A stretch of 64,000 nucleotides of DNA from an uncultured Collinsella sp. (GCA_902496455.1 CABVAY010000005.1:1-64000), one strand, 5' to 3'; shown: positions 1 through 10,211, counted from the first letter of the stretch. Notes: a model not told the origin generated them from the letters alone. Translations and numbers: made by a program.

Positions 1-59
1 ATCCCCATGCCCTGCGGTCCGCCCGGGGCGCCCCGCGGTGCGGGATGCCGGGGTTCGGC

Positions 60-1100
<1,041 letters not shown>

Positions 1101-2000
1101 CTAGTACTCGCGCGGGCTGTTGACGATCTCGCCGGCGGCGACCTTCTTCAGGTGCTGGCCGTAGACCGACTTGCCGTAGGCCTTCGCGGCCTCCTCCAGC
1201 TCGGCGGTGGTGATCCAGCCGTTCTCCCAGGCGATCTCCTCGGGGACCGAGACCGGCAGGTCCTGGGAGTGCTCGACGGCGCGGACGAACTCCGCGGCCT
1301 CGTGGAGCGACTCCATGGTGCCGGTGTCCAGCCACGCGTAGCCGCGGCCCAGGGTGACGACGGAGAGCGTCCCCTCCTCCAGGTACATCTGGTTGAGCGT
1401 GGTGATCTCCAGCTCGCCGCGGGCGGAGGGCTGCACCTTATGCGCCTTGGCGGCCACGTCGCCCGGGTAGAAGTACAGGCCGGTGACGGCATAGGAGCTC
1501 TTGGGCTCGGCGGGCTTCTCCTCGATGGAGACGGCCCTGCCCTGCGCGTCGAACTCCACGACGCCGAAGCGCTCGGGGTCGTCAACGTGGTAGCCGAAGA
1601 CCGTCGCCCTCCCCGACTCGGCGTTCTGGACGGCGCGCGTCAGGTGGCGCGACAGGCCGTTGCCGTAGAAGATGTTGTCGCCGAGCACCAGGGCGCACGG
1701 CTCGCCGGCGATGAAGTCCTCGCCGATGGTGAAGGCCTGAGCGAGGCCGTCCGGCGAGGGCTGCTCCGCATAGGAGAGGCTGACGCCGAAGCGCGAGCCG
1801 TCGCCCAGCAGGCGCTCGAAGTTGGGCAGGTCGGCCGGCGTGGAGATGACCAGGATGTCCTTGATGCCCGCCAGCATGAGGGTGCTGAGGGGATAGTAGA
1901 TCATGGGCTTGTCGTAAACCGGCAGCAGCTGCTTGCTGGTGACGAGCGTGAGCGGGTACAGGCGCGTGCCCGAGCCGCCCGCGAGGATAATGCCCTTCAT
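1101..2000 (-). CDS. rfbA: glucose-1-phosphate thymidylyltransferase
   Basis: This 299-aa nucleotidyltransferase makes dTDP-glucose from glucose-1-phosphate and dTTP, the first step of dTDP-sugar synthesis. The N-terminus shows the signature [11 protein letters not shown] followed by [17 protein letters not shown]. The conserved EKPAEPKS segment and the GDNIFYG motif are present, and the length matches RmlA. A strong ribosome site (GGAGGT) precedes the ATG. It is the first gene of the rfbA-rfbB operon, which feeds the polysaccharide clusters in this window. The GC-rich codon use resembles the host backbone, unlike the AT-rich glycosyltransferase genes that start about 1 kb away. Confidence 0.97.
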   Translation of the reverse strand: MKGIILAGGSGTRLYPLTLVTSKQLLPVYDKPMIYYPLSTLMLAGIKDILVISTPADLPNFERLLGDGSRFGVSLSYAEQPSPDGLAQAFTIGEDFIAGEPCALVLGDNIFYGNGLSRHLTRAVQNAESGRATVFGYHVDDPERFGVVEFDAQGRAVSIEEKPAEPKSSYAVTGLYFYPGDVAAKAHKVQPSARGELEITTLNQMYLEEGTLSVVTLGRGYAWLDTGTMESLHEAAEFVRAVEHSQDLPVSVPEEIAWENGWITTAELEEAAKAYGKSVYGQHLKKVAAGEIVNSPREY

Positions 2001-2039
2001 AGGTTGGACCTCCAGAGTTGGGCGTTCACAGTTGCTATT

Positions 2040-2045
2040 AGTATA
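2040..2045 (-). promoter_or_regulatory. candidate -10 box for rfbA
   Basis: On the minus strand the hexamer TATACT sits about 40 bp upstream of the rfbA start, and the Shine-Dalgarno GGAGGT follows. No convincing -35 box at 16-18 bp was found, so this is a weak call. Confidence 0.35.
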
Positions 2046-2290
2046 CGCGAGAGGGCACGCGGGCTGCGAAGCTGCACAAAAGAAGGACGGAGAGAGCCAA
2101 ACATGCAGCCTCTTTGGTTCAGGTCCTTACGAACTACAAGACTCCAACCATTTGGACCATATTTGGTCCACCAAGTGTTCAGTTTTAAGCTACCACTGAC
2201 ACCCATTTAGACGAGGCTGGGGTCGAGTGCTCGAGCGAGGAGCGGAAACGGCGAGCCTAGGCTGCCCAAACCGAGAGCGTGGTCAAGAGT

Positions 2291-2581
2291 ATGGAGGCGG
2301 AGAACGACCTTCAGTCCGAACTCGGAAAGGCCGCGCTCAAGTGCGTCAAGTGGCAGCTGGTCGTATGCAACGCCCTCGTCGTCGCGTACACCGCCCATCT
2401 CATGTGGCTGCAGCGCGAAATCCCTACCGAGGTGATAATTTCCTGGATGGGCGCGACGACCGCCGAGATCATCGGAATACTCTGGGTGATAGCGAGAAGC
2501 CTGTTCCCGTTCCGGGACGAACACAGATCCACAGACCTGGAAAAGAGCGGCGGCGGCCGAATCGGTCACCCCAAGAGATAA
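2291..2581 (+). CDS. small hypothetical membrane protein
   Basis: This 96-aa product is not recognised. It begins MEAENDLQSELGKAALK and has two hydrophobic stretches (about residues 24-42 and 50-72) separated by the polar WLQREIPTE, then a charged tail. It could be a small two-TM inner-membrane protein. An in-frame start four codons earlier (2279) is possible. The ribosome site is weak at both. It sits alone and divergent from rfbA at the edge of the AT-rich variable region, so it may be a gene remnant. Confidence 0.4.
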   Translation: MEAENDLQSELGKAALKCVKWQLVVCNALVVAYTAHLMWLQREIPTEVIISWMGATTAEIIGILWVIARSLFPFRDEHRSTDLEKSGGGRIGHPKR

Positions 2582-2610
2582 GGGTTACCCAGATGGCGGC
2601 TCTTTCTTTA

Positions 2611-2693
2611 CGGAGGGGGCCGGGGGATTCGAACCCCCGGGCCTAGGACACACCTCGCACATCACGTCAATCCGTTCGTTGGGCGCAGCCCCC
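2611..2693 (-). other. tRNA-like 3' end remnant
   Basis: On the minus strand a perfect T-arm is visible: GGGGG, loop TTCGAAT, CCCCC. It is followed by GGCCCCC and then TCCG in place of NCCA. About 45 nt upstream the heptamer GGGGGCT can pair with GGCCCCC as an acceptor stem (one G-T pair). No D-arm or anticodon arm is recognisable between them, so this is not a functional tRNA as read. It may be a decayed tRNA or an integration scar. A plain hairpin is the alternative. Confidence 0.35.
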
Positions 2694-2919
2694 GCCTAGG
2701 ACCCTTGTAGCCCCTCCAACAAACAAGACAACTTTCATAACAACCCCCTTGAAGTCAGTGGACCCGAAATGAGCAACGACTAGGAAGCAGGGCGCCGCGA
2801 GGACCATAACCTGAACCTCAATAGCGACTGAAAGCGTGATGTACGTAGATGTCCTCCACGATGTTAACACAGCGGAACGGAGCGTCCGACGAACTCATAG
2901 CGACACATCTAAGGACGGC

Positions 2920-3031
2920 TGATTTCCAATCTCAGCCGAACGTCCCCCGGGGCCTTCCAGGCCCCGGGGGCGTTCGGCTAACTGCGGGAATGGCCTATCC
3001 GCTCAATGTGTTCGGCTGAGATCGGAAATCA
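2920..3031. repeat. nested inverted repeat with two competing stems
   Basis: A 22-nt arm at 2920-2941 is matched by its reverse complement at 3010-3031 with one mismatch. Inside it lies a very strong hairpin at 2934-2979: a 9-bp stem (AGCCGAACG/CGTTCGGCT), a one-base bulge, an 11-bp GC stem (CCCCCGGGGCC/GGCCCCGGGGG) and a 5-nt loop. The two structures share 2934-2941 and cannot form together, which resembles a switch. There is no T-run, so a simple intrinsic terminator is unlikely. It lies 220 bp upstream of the two-domain glycosyltransferase. Confidence 0.75.
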
Positions 3032-3250
3032 ACCACGAAAGGCATGCAAGCCGGTTTAGCCCTACAGCGCAGAGCGAATTCCGCCTGCCATCAGCAGAAG
3101 AATATATTCGAATGATGCGTTAAACCTCATTGTCAGCACTTATATTCGGCGGGACGCCCGCCAGAAATCACGGAACTCCTCTCTGCATTTATAGCGAGAC
3201 ATGAAGTGAATAAGTACAATGAGCAGTGTCCAACAAACGAAAGGCAAACC

Positions 3251-5677
3251 ATGCGAGTCGTAACAACCGGAGTATGCAGAGGAAACTGGAAAATCTACCA
3301 GCAACTTAAAATTGAAGGCATCCATGAAGCCTCCAGCGTAACAGCCCAAGCGACTACGGACGATAATCGCCGTCTACCTTTATCCCTTCTAAAGTTCGGG
3401 GACAATAGCGACGAATCGGACTCGTACGTTCTTGTAATCCCTGATCCCGATGTTCGCACTATCATAATCGAATTAAATGAAATTAATTCAGACGGTCGCA
3501 CTATGAGCAGCGACTCTATTTCGCTCAATTGCAAGAACATAAAATGGGAGTCTCGTCTTAACTACAAAATAAAACCCGACATGTGCAGCAAACTTAGAAA
3601 CTATGATAACGTTTCAGAGTTTGACATGGCAACGATTGATTTTTGGCAGTGTATCGAGGATTCAAACGAATATATCCTTAGGTGTACGGTAAGAACACCG
3701 TACCGCAGCGACTCGCAAATCAAGGTTCGCTGCCTCGATCGAACACTCAACGAAGTCAATTTGACTACCGTCGATTTCGGCTCAAATGTAACAAGCGTTG
3801 GATTCACTGCAGAGAAAAAACAGCTTGAAACGCAGCTCTCGATCCGAATGCCAAAAGCGTTTGATCGTTACTACTTTATTATTGACGATCAAAATCATCC
3901 TTCATTCAGCTCATTCGACTGTCTCACGCCCGATAAACTTGGCTTACTTCTAGAAGAAACCAACTTCCTTTTTACCCATGCACAGTTTGATCCTGAATAC
4001 CCCGAATGGTTCACGGAGCATAAGGCAACCATTGGAGCATTGGAAAAGCAGAGAAAAATTGCCTTTACCGGCGCTCCGAAGTTCAGCATTATTGTCCCTC
4101 TTTACAACACGCCTATTCCGTTTTTTAACGATATGGCAGAATCCGTTAAGAGCCAGTCTTATGCAAACTGGGAGCTCATCCTAGTTAATGCAAGTCCAGA
4201 CAATCAGGAACTAAAGGCTCGCGTTGAGCAGGAGACAGCCCGCGACAACAGAATTAAATCAATTACCCTTGCCGAGAATAAGGGCATTTCCGAAAACACA
4301 AATGCCGGAGTAGCCGCTGCTTCGGGCGATTTCGTCAGCTTCTTTGACCATGACGACATCCTTGAACCGGATCTGTTCTTCTCGTATGCAGAGGCAATTG
4401 AAAACAATGATAACGTTGATCTTCTTTATTGCGATGAAGACAAACTCATGCCCGATGGAAAGCTGGCACAGCCGTTCTTTAAACCGGATTTCAATATCGA
4501 TTTACTCAGAAATAATAACTATATATGCCACATGCTTACCATCCGTAAGTCCCTTCTTGACACGCTGGAACCGAATACGAAAGAGTTCGATGGGGCTCAG
4601 GATCACAATTTGACTCTCCGGGCCGTGGAAAAGGCTAGAAACGTCCACCATGTTGCAAAAGTTCTATATCACTGGCGCTTAAGCGAAACGTCAACCGCGG
4701 CAAATGCCGACAGCAAACCTTATGCCACCATTGCGGGCATTAAGGCGGTTCAGAATCACCTCGACAGACTTGGGCTCAATGCAAAAGTTGAACAAGCGCG
4801 TCGTCCCTTTACATATAAAGTAACCTACGCCGCGCCAGATTCCCATCCGCTCGTTTCGATCATCATTCCGACCAAAGATCACGCTGATATCCTCGATAAC
4901 TGCATTACGTCAATTGTCGAGAAATCCACGTACGACAATTACGAGCTTGTGATAATCGAAAATAACAGCACAGAAAATACGACGTTCGAGTATTACGATA
5001 AGTTACAAGCCAAATACCCTGCTATTGTTCGCCTTGTTACCTGGGAGCACGAATTTAACTTTTCCAAGCTCATGAACTTTGGAGTGTCCCATGCCAAGGG
5101 CAATTATCTCTTGCTGCTGAATAACGACACCGAAGTAATTACGCCCAATTGGATTGAAACTATGCTTGGCATCTGCGCACGCGAGGATGTTGGCGCAGTT
5201 GGTGCAAAACTATACTATCCCGACAACACCATTCAACACGCTGGCCTATGCGTCACGGGCGGCGTGGCAGGACATCTTTGCCAAAGCATGCCAAAAGACA
5301 ACTGGGGCTATTTTGCACTCAACGATGCGCAGCAAGACTTCAGCGCCGTCACGGCGGCTTGCATTATGACCAAACGAAGCGAATACGAAAAAGTCGGAGG
5401 TTTCACCGAAGAGCTTCAAGTCGCATTTAATGATGTTGACTTTTGCCTGAAGCTTCGCGAGATTAACGATCTGATTGTATACACGCCCGAAGTCGAGCTA
5501 TATCATTACGAGTCAATTTCTAGAGGCGTTGAAAACAACACGGACAAGCAAATTCGCTTCCACAAAGAGGTCGCGTACATGAATTATCGCTGGGCAAACT
5601 ACTATGTCGAAGGCGATCCATACATGAACCCAAATTTCACCGTGGGAGAACCTGGAAATCGCTATTACCACTTGTGA
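3251..5677 (+). CDS. two-domain GT2 glycosyltransferase
   Basis: This protein of about 808 aa carries two consecutive family-2 glycosyltransferase domains after a 270-residue N-terminal region of unknown fold. Domain 1 begins near residue 275 (FSIIVPLYNT) with the metal-binding DHDD near 366. Domain 2 begins near 532 (PLVSIIIPTKD) with NNDTEV near 624. Such enzymes extend rhamnan or other surface polysaccharides in the cytoplasm from nucleotide-sugar donors. I chose the ATG at 3251, preceded by AAAGG. An in-frame GTG at 3206 has a poorer site. A paralogue with the same architecture lies at 24599-27085. Base composition is clearly AT-richer than rfbA/rfbB, which suggests transfer. The exact sugar cannot be read. 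Confidence 0.88.
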   Translation: MRVVTTGVCRGNWKIYQQLKIEGIHEASSVTAQATTDDNRRLPLSLLKFGDNSDESDSYVLVIPDPDVRTIIIELNEINSDGRTMSSDSISLNCKNIKWESRLNYKIKPDMCSKLRNYDNVSEFDMATIDFWQCIEDSNEYILRCTVRTPYRSDSQIKVRCLDRTLNEVNLTTVDFGSNVTSVGFTAEKKQLETQLSIRMPKAFDRYYFIIDDQNHPSFSSFDCLTPDKLGLLLEETNFLFTHAQFDPEYPEWFTEHKATIGALEKQRKIAFTGAPKFSIIVPLYNTPIPFFNDMAESVKSQSYANWELILVNASPDNQELKARVEQETARDNRIKSITLAENKGISENTNAGVAAASGDFVSFFDHDDILEPDLFFSYAEAIENNDNVDLLYCDEDKLMPDGKLAQPFFKPDFNIDLLRNNNYICHMLTIRKSLLDTLEPNTKEFDGAQDHNLTLRAVEKARNVHHVAKVLYHWRLSETSTAANADSKPYATIAGIKAVQNHLDRLGLNAKVEQARRPFTYKVTYAAPDSHPLVSIIIPTKDHADILDNCITSIVEKSTYDNYELVIIENNSTENTTFEYYDKLQAKYPAIVRLVTWEHEFNFSKLMNFGVSHAKGNYLLLLNNDTEVITPNWIETMLGICAREDVGAVGAKLYYPDNTIQHAGLCVTGGVAGHLCQSMPKDNWGYFALNDAQQDFSAVTAACIMTKRSEYEKVGGFTEELQVAFNDVDFCLKLREINDLIVYTPEVELYHYESISRGVENNTDKQIRFHKEVAYMNYRWANYYVEGDPYMNPNFTVGEPGNRYYHL

Positions 5678-5700
5678 GATCTAAATGCAGGGGAACAAAT

Positions 5701-6198
5701 ATGAGACTCTTTTCCGAGCTGGCTGAACGCAATCTCTTTTCGACATATGCGGCTGCTTTGGATTGGATTCTGAGTGACCATAGATTTAGCGTGAATCTAT
5801 GGGATAACAAGAACAAAGTTCAGGCCTTCACCAAAGCCTTTCATAGGATGGAAGGAGTCTCTCAGGGTAGAGTCCACTACGAGCCGAAAAGGGGGACCAC
5901 ATTCCCACGACTCGGTGAATATCGACAGCATAAGTTGTTTACGTTCTATATCGCTAGGGGCAATTCCGAAGCGAGAGATCTAATTCGTCACATTCGAAAT
6001 GGAATAGCTCATGGACATATTCATGTTCATGAGCTTGATGGCGAATTGATTGTCGAACTGCTCGATTTCGGGAAAGAGTCCAACCAGCCCGATCGCCAAA
6101 CGGCATATATGGTTTTTCCTCTGAGGTTCCTGAATGACATTTTCGAGTTGTACCACCAAAAAGAACAGCAGTGGGTCCGAAATGTAAATCGCAAATAG
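5701..6198 (+). CDS. HEPN-like hypothetical protein
   Basis: This 165-aa product is not assigned to a named family. It is mostly helical and contains RHIRNGIAHGH near residue 100, with RNGIAH fitting the RX4-6H motif of HEPN nucleases and HEPN-like domains. The ATG at 5701 has a strong ribosome site (AGGGG, 7 nt away). A GTG at 5674 overlaps the previous stop. It follows the glycosyltransferase by 23 bp on the same strand, so transcripts may be shared. HEPN proteins are often RNases in toxin or phage-defence systems. No obvious antitoxin neighbours it, since an IS256 remnant follows. RNase activity is an inference from one motif. Confidence 0.6.
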   Translation: MRLFSELAERNLFSTYAAALDWILSDHRFSVNLWDNKNKVQAFTKAFHRMEGVSQGRVHYEPKRGTTFPRLGEYRQHKLFTFYIARGNSEARDLIRHIRNGIAHGHIHVHELDGELIVELLDFGKESNQPDRQTAYMVFPLRFLNDIFELYHQKEQQWVRNVNRK

Positions 6199-6315
6199 CT
6201 TGCTTAGCTAAACAATCATTTAAGCGATTATTTCGGATAATCTTGTTTTCCAGACCGTCTAGTAAGGTGATTATTACGCGGTGTGAGCACCGATTGCGTG
6301 CCGAATGTTGGTGTA

Positions 6316-7275
6316 AGGGGCCGCTTCCCTGACCGTAAATAGCAGGAAGCGGCTATCGCCTAGAATTTGAATTGCTTAGGTTCAGATTCACGGAAAGGCG
6401 ATAACCGCATATTGACAAGATACACGAGATTGCCGGCGACGGCGCCCTCATGCCGAGATTCGATGACGGCATTGTCAACATGTCCGAGCTCATCAGGGCG
6501 ATGGCCGAGTCGCTGGTCAACGAGATCATGGACGCCCAGGCCGACGACGCCTGCGAGGCCGGCAACCGGCGAAACGGCTACCGCGAGCGCAAGCTCGCCA
6601 AAAGCGTGGGCACTATCAGCCTCAGGATACCGAAGCTGCGCTCGGGAACGTACTTCTCCGAGGACCTGATCAGCCGATACTCGCGCGTGGACCGCGCGGT
6701 GAGATCGGCAGTTTCCGAGATGGTCGCCAACGGAGTGTCGACCAGGAAGGTGAAGCGCGTGGCGCAGTCCATGGGCATAGACCGCATGAGCGCCAGCCAG
6801 GTGTCGAGGATGTGCTCGTCGCTGGACGAGTCGGTCGCCGACCTACAGGAACGGGATTTGTCGGACGTCAGCTACCCCTACATCTGGCTCGACGCCACCT
6901 ACATCAAGCGCAGGGACGCAGGACGCGTGCAGTCGACCGCGCTCGTGACCGCCATCGACACGGAGACCTATGACGGCTGGAAGTCGTTCCTGCTTTCGCT
7001 GCGCGCACGCGGGATCGACGGCGTCATCTGCGTCACCAGCGACGCCCATGAGGGGCTCAAGCGCGCCATCCAGGAGGTCTTCCCCGGCGCCGCGCGGCAG
7101 CGCTGCATCGTGCACCTGATGCGCAACGCCGCCGGCAACGACCAGGCAGAAGAGGGGCGCCGTGCTGGGCATCCGGAAGGCCGTGTTCGCCGAGCGCGAC
7201 ACCAAGCTCGTGCACGGGCTGTACCAGCTGGCCACCGAGCAGATAGAGGGCTTCTGCCCCAAGGCAGCCGAAGTT
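6316..7275 (+). pseudogene. IS256-family transposase, N-terminal remnant
   Basis: The reading frame encodes the first two thirds of a mutator/IS256-type DDE transposase. Recognisable parts are RNGYRERKL, the first catalytic Asp in YIWLDATYIKRRD, the second in CVTSDAHEGLKRA, and RQRCIVHLMRNA. Near 7140 the frame shifts and similarity continues as LGIRKAVFAERD...TEQIEGFCPKAAEVL, then stops abruptly at about 7275. The last third, with the catalytic Glu, is missing. Translation could start at ATG 6450 or upstream at ATT 6411. The left end probably lies near 6316, where inverted GCGGCTATCGCC/GGCGATAACCGC motifs appear. The element is dead and joins directly to a minus-strand gene scrap. Confidence 0.85.
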
Positions 7276-7560
7276 CTGGTCATGTCTGCGGTCGATCAGC
7301 TCGAGCATGAACCGGCGCTGTTCCTTACTGAGCGGGTCGAGGAGCCATTCGGCTATCACTTCGGGCTCTGTGCCGCGTGCATTGAGGATCTCGAAGATGG
7401 TGGAGGAATCTTCATCGCTCGTAGATGTGATTTCTCGTAAGAAGCGTTAATGACTGCGTTCCGAAACGCCAACAGTTCTTCGTCGTCCAAGGTCTCGCCC
7501 AGCTGGAAGAGCTCGAACCAATGTAGGAAGTCACTGAGCCTGGAAGCCTAGCGCTTCCAA
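7276..7560 (-). pseudogene. gene scrap resembling a DUF262-type protein
   Basis: The minus strand reads LSDFLHWFELFQLGETLDDEE and then AFRNAVINASYE in one frame. After an apparent one-base loss in an A-run it continues as ITSTSDEDSSTIFEILNARG in another. The phrase STIFEILNARGT resembles the FExLNxRG motif of DUF262/GmrS-type proteins found in type IV restriction and phage-defence systems. The fragment lacks start and stop and abuts the IS256 remnant at 7275. The assignment rests on one motif and is tentative. That it is a broken coding fragment is more certain. Confidence 0.4.
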
Positions 7561-7638
7561 GATTCCTGCCTCACCCCGATTGCTTGACCCCATCGTTTTT
7601 AGACACTGAAAAATGAACTGCAATAAGAAACGGTATCG

Positions 7639-9696
7639 CTACCAACCAATCACACAACACAGGGACGCAAAGAAAGACATCAGAATCATAGCTACAGGAG
7701 GAATGACGGGAGAAAAATTAAAACGCTGCGACACACAATCAATTCGGGCCCGAGGTGCACACAAAGAAATGAACGCCGGAACAAGCACCGGTATCAAATA
7801 TCTCGGTTGCACACCTGCGACCGAAGTGTCGCCAACGGGCGTGTAACCGACATAAAGCGCCGTGCACACCAAAGAGACACTTGCGACAACAAGCGCAAGG
7901 GTCCACATACGAAGGACAGGTGTTACAGGGTTTTTAGAGGAATCACCTTCGACATTAAAGGCGCTCGTATAAATACAGAGAAAGGGCAGAGTGGAAAGAA
8001 ATGGAAGCGATACTGCAACATTGCCCATATAAGCATATGAAAGAGAGTAGTCATTCGATGAAGCGGGCGCGAGCAGATTGACCATAAAACTGAATAACGT
8101 ACCGAGGAAGTTTATCGGATTATTCAGAATGTAGCGTATTTGTCCTAGTCCACTGACCCCCTCGCCTCCCCTCACATCTCCCGCCTGCACAGCGGGGGAA
8201 AACAGCATCGGTAAGGTAAAGCTACACACCATTAGGGTGCCGAACAAAATCACCAAAGCCACATATAACTTCCGTTGCTTCGAATTTTTAAATTTCGAAG
8301 CAGGCATGAACAGCATCATTCCAATTAACGGAAAATAAACAGCTTTTGCAGACAAGCCCAAAAAGAAACACGCTGTAATTGCGAAAACGCTTAATGGCGT
8401 CAACCTCTCATCCGGCTTCGACAACTCCCTTAGAACCAAAGCAACTGCAAGCAATAAGAAGCAAGTCACCCACGGATCATAAGAATAGTTCGAAGCAAGA
8501 TAGACAGCATAAGGAAGTAGGGCAACCGTCGCAATCAAAGATTTCCATTTCGGAATATAGAGGATTGCAATGGCAGTCACGACAACATAAGCGAAAAGGT
8601 TGAACAGCCTTCCCAAGGCAAAACACGTAAGCAATGGAAGGGACAACAACCTCCCCAACCAAAGACCGAGAGCACAGGGAATATAAGCAATGGTCGAAAT
8701 GTTCCTCAATGATTCACCGGTCACCGCAGCCACAAAACCAGAGGAACTATAAACTTCCCCTGAAGCTATCTGGGACAAATGGAGGTCATTCAGATCCATC
8801 TCCGCGTCATGCACCTCATCAAACTGAAGACTGTTATTTTCCACCCATGGAACCGCAACTAATTCAATTTCAGACTCGGTGAAGACGGGATCCCCCATAT
8901 AGGACAGGCCCAGAGAACGAGCGTAATGAATCTGATCGTCCGGAGAAACAGCAGAGAGGTTCGGTAAGGCTGAAATCAAAAAACAGCCTAGCGAAAGCGC
9001 GGCGATGGAGAAGGAGGCTACGGTCTTGTATAGACCCGGTTTCACAATAAACCAAGGAGCGACACCTAGAATAATCACAATGCAGAGGTGAACAGTATGC
9101 ACAAAGTATGCTCCAAGAAACGGCATCAGTACAGTGGACGCAACCGCCAACAGACCATTTACGGATAGAACGACTATGCACAAAACAACGATGCCCAGAA
9201 CAGGGTTTGCAGCAAAAAATGCACGCACTCTTCCCTTGTTGGCCAAAGCGGGCTTTTTCACGGCGAGCAAGATAAAGGAGCTGCTGATAAATACAGCAAA
9301 GAAAAGAAGTAGTAATTCTTTTTTACTCCAATCCATTATAGATAGCACGGACCTCCCTGGCGTACCCAGCACGGTTCCAGCTTCAAGTAATATAGACAAA
9401 AGAGCCGAAAATGCGCAGACACTCAAGGCAAGACGAGGAGAAGCCTTTCCGAACAGTGTGCTTCGCTCGGAGGCAAGATAAAACCAAGCAAGAACCGCTA
9501 AACAAGCAAATAACGCAAGCTCCATGCACCAATAAAAGATTGCCGCCGTGACGTCATAGAGAACAAACAGTACTGCACCCGAGATAGCAAGCAGCACAAA
9601 GCACACAAGCGGAAGCGCGCTCAACCGATGCCCATCGGAACGTCTCCGTATTTGCGTCTTAACCATTTGAGCATGGCCGTGAACATTCGGAATCAT
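7639..9696 (-). CDS. DUF2142-type polytopic membrane protein
   Basis: This 685-aa protein has roughly a dozen hydrophobic segments through its length. An extracytoplasmic loop near residues 250-330 begins with SPDDQIHYARSL, the kind of acidic DE/DD-xxH motif seen in DUF2142 and GT-C-type transferases. Such proteins are thought to transfer sugars from polyprenyl phosphate outside the membrane. The ATG at 9696 is preceded by AGGAGA. It follows two DUF2304 genes and a polyprenyl-phosphate-type GT2 on the same strand, the usual companions for lipid-carried sugar transfer. Family assignment is from pattern memory. Confidence 0.72.
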   Translation of the reverse strand: MIPNVHGHAQMVKTQIRRRSDGHRLSALPLVCFVLLAISGAVLFVLYDVTAAIFYWCMELALFACLAVLAWFYLASERSTLFGKASPRLALSVCAFSALLSILLEAGTVLGTPGRSVLSIMDWSKKELLLLFFAVFISSSFILLAVKKPALANKGRVRAFFAANPVLGIVVLCIVVLSVNGLLAVASTVLMPFLGAYFVHTVHLCIVIILGVAPWFIVKPGLYKTVASFSIAALSLGCFLISALPNLSAVSPDDQIHYARSLGLSYMGDPVFTESEIELVAVPWVENNSLQFDEVHDAEMDLNDLHLSQIASGEVYSSSGFVAAVTGESLRNISTIAYIPCALGLWLGRLLSLPLLTCFALGRLFNLFAYVVVTAIAILYIPKWKSLIATVALLPYAVYLASNYSYDPWVTCFLLLAVALVLRELSKPDERLTPLSVFAITACFFLGLSAKAVYFPLIGMMLFMPASKFKNSKQRKLYVALVILFGTLMVCSFTLPMLFSPAVQAGDVRGGEGVSGLGQIRYILNNPINFLGTLFSFMVNLLAPASSNDYSLSYAYMGNVAVSLPFLSTLPFLCIYTSAFNVEGDSSKNPVTPVLRMWTLALVVASVSLVCTALYVGYTPVGDTSVAGVQPRYLIPVLVPAFISLCAPRARIDCVSQRFNFSPVIPPVAMILMSFFASLCCVIGW

Positions 9697-9717
9697 CAAA
9701 TCGTCTCCTGTCTGAAT

Positions 9718-9798
9718 CTAAACTATGACCGTACGATGAGCATCAAAGAACACGACGGCAGAACCGATAGCGATACCCATTTTCAACAAGGCGGCCAT
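9718..9798 (-). CDS. possible 26-aa hydrophobic peptide
   Basis: An ATG-initiated frame encodes MAALLKMGIAIGSAVVFFDA followed by six more residues, a single possible membrane helix. It fits the gap between the DUF2304 gene and the DUF2142 gene, ending 22 bp before the latter. GGGAGGG lies right against the ATG, too close for a normal ribosome site, so translation is doubtful. It may only be leader sequence. Confidence 0.25.
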   Translation of the reverse strand: MAALLKMGIAIGSAVVFFDAHRTVIV

Positions 9799-9837
9799 CC
9801 CTCCCGCAACCAGAGCCGAACACCGTCTGCTGTCTGC

Positions 9838-10167
9838 TCAGCAGTCTCTTACTATTTCCTTCTCGATAATCGCAAGCCGCTGAGTCAGATTCTTTATGTT
9901 TGCTGCTTGTTTCGTCGCGATTACGCTAAGCATCGGCAAAAACGCAAGGAGAAGAAACAGGCCAAGGAAGAACACAAAATTCGTGGTCAACACGGAACCG
10001 AACAAATCGCCAATTGCACCAATGAAACCGGAGGAAATCGCAGCGATGAGGATTACCACCGACAAAGAAAGCCAGAAAAAGGAATAGCGTAAGGACAACT
10101 TGCCCTTGGATACGAGACGGATCACGCAGACGAAGAACACAATCGCAACAATGCGAGGAAGAGACAC
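9838..10167 (-). CDS. DUF2304 small membrane protein
   Basis: This product of about 109 aa has three hydrophobic helices, the pattern GKLSLRYSFFWLSLSVVIL typical of DUF2304, and a short coiled-coil tail (NLTQRLAIIEKEIV). DUF2304 proteins usually neighbour polyprenyl-phosphate glycosyltransferases and probably help flip or present lipid-linked sugars. I chose GTG at 10167 because AAAGGAGAG lies six bases upstream. A TTG at 10209 would add 14 residues without a good site. It is the second of two adjacent DUF2304 genes. Confidence 0.72.
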   Translation of the reverse strand: MSLPRIVAIVFFVCVIRLVSKGKLSLRYSFFWLSLSVVILIAAISSGFIGAIGDLFGSVLTTNFVFFLGLFLLLAFLPMLSVIATKQAANIKNLTQRLAIIEKEIVRDC

Positions 10168-10211
10168 GGTCTCTCCTTTCAAGGGGCGAACGAATAATTG
10201 ATATGACAAAT

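Larger units (their letters stand above)
2582..3250. other. gene-free stretch with tRNA-like remnant and large hairpins
   Basis: No credible gene was found between the small membrane protein and the two-domain glycosyltransferase. The stretch holds a tRNA T-arm-like hairpin at 2620-2640 and a nested inverted-repeat structure at 2920-3031, both listed separately. The rest is moderately AT-rich with short unsupported reading frames. It marks the change from GC-rich backbone to AT-rich variable DNA. Confidence 0.6.

Noticed and set aside
2611..2693. tmRNA or intact tRNA gene
   Set aside because: Only a T-arm and a possible acceptor stem are visible. No anticodon arm, no tmRNA core motif, and no CCA.
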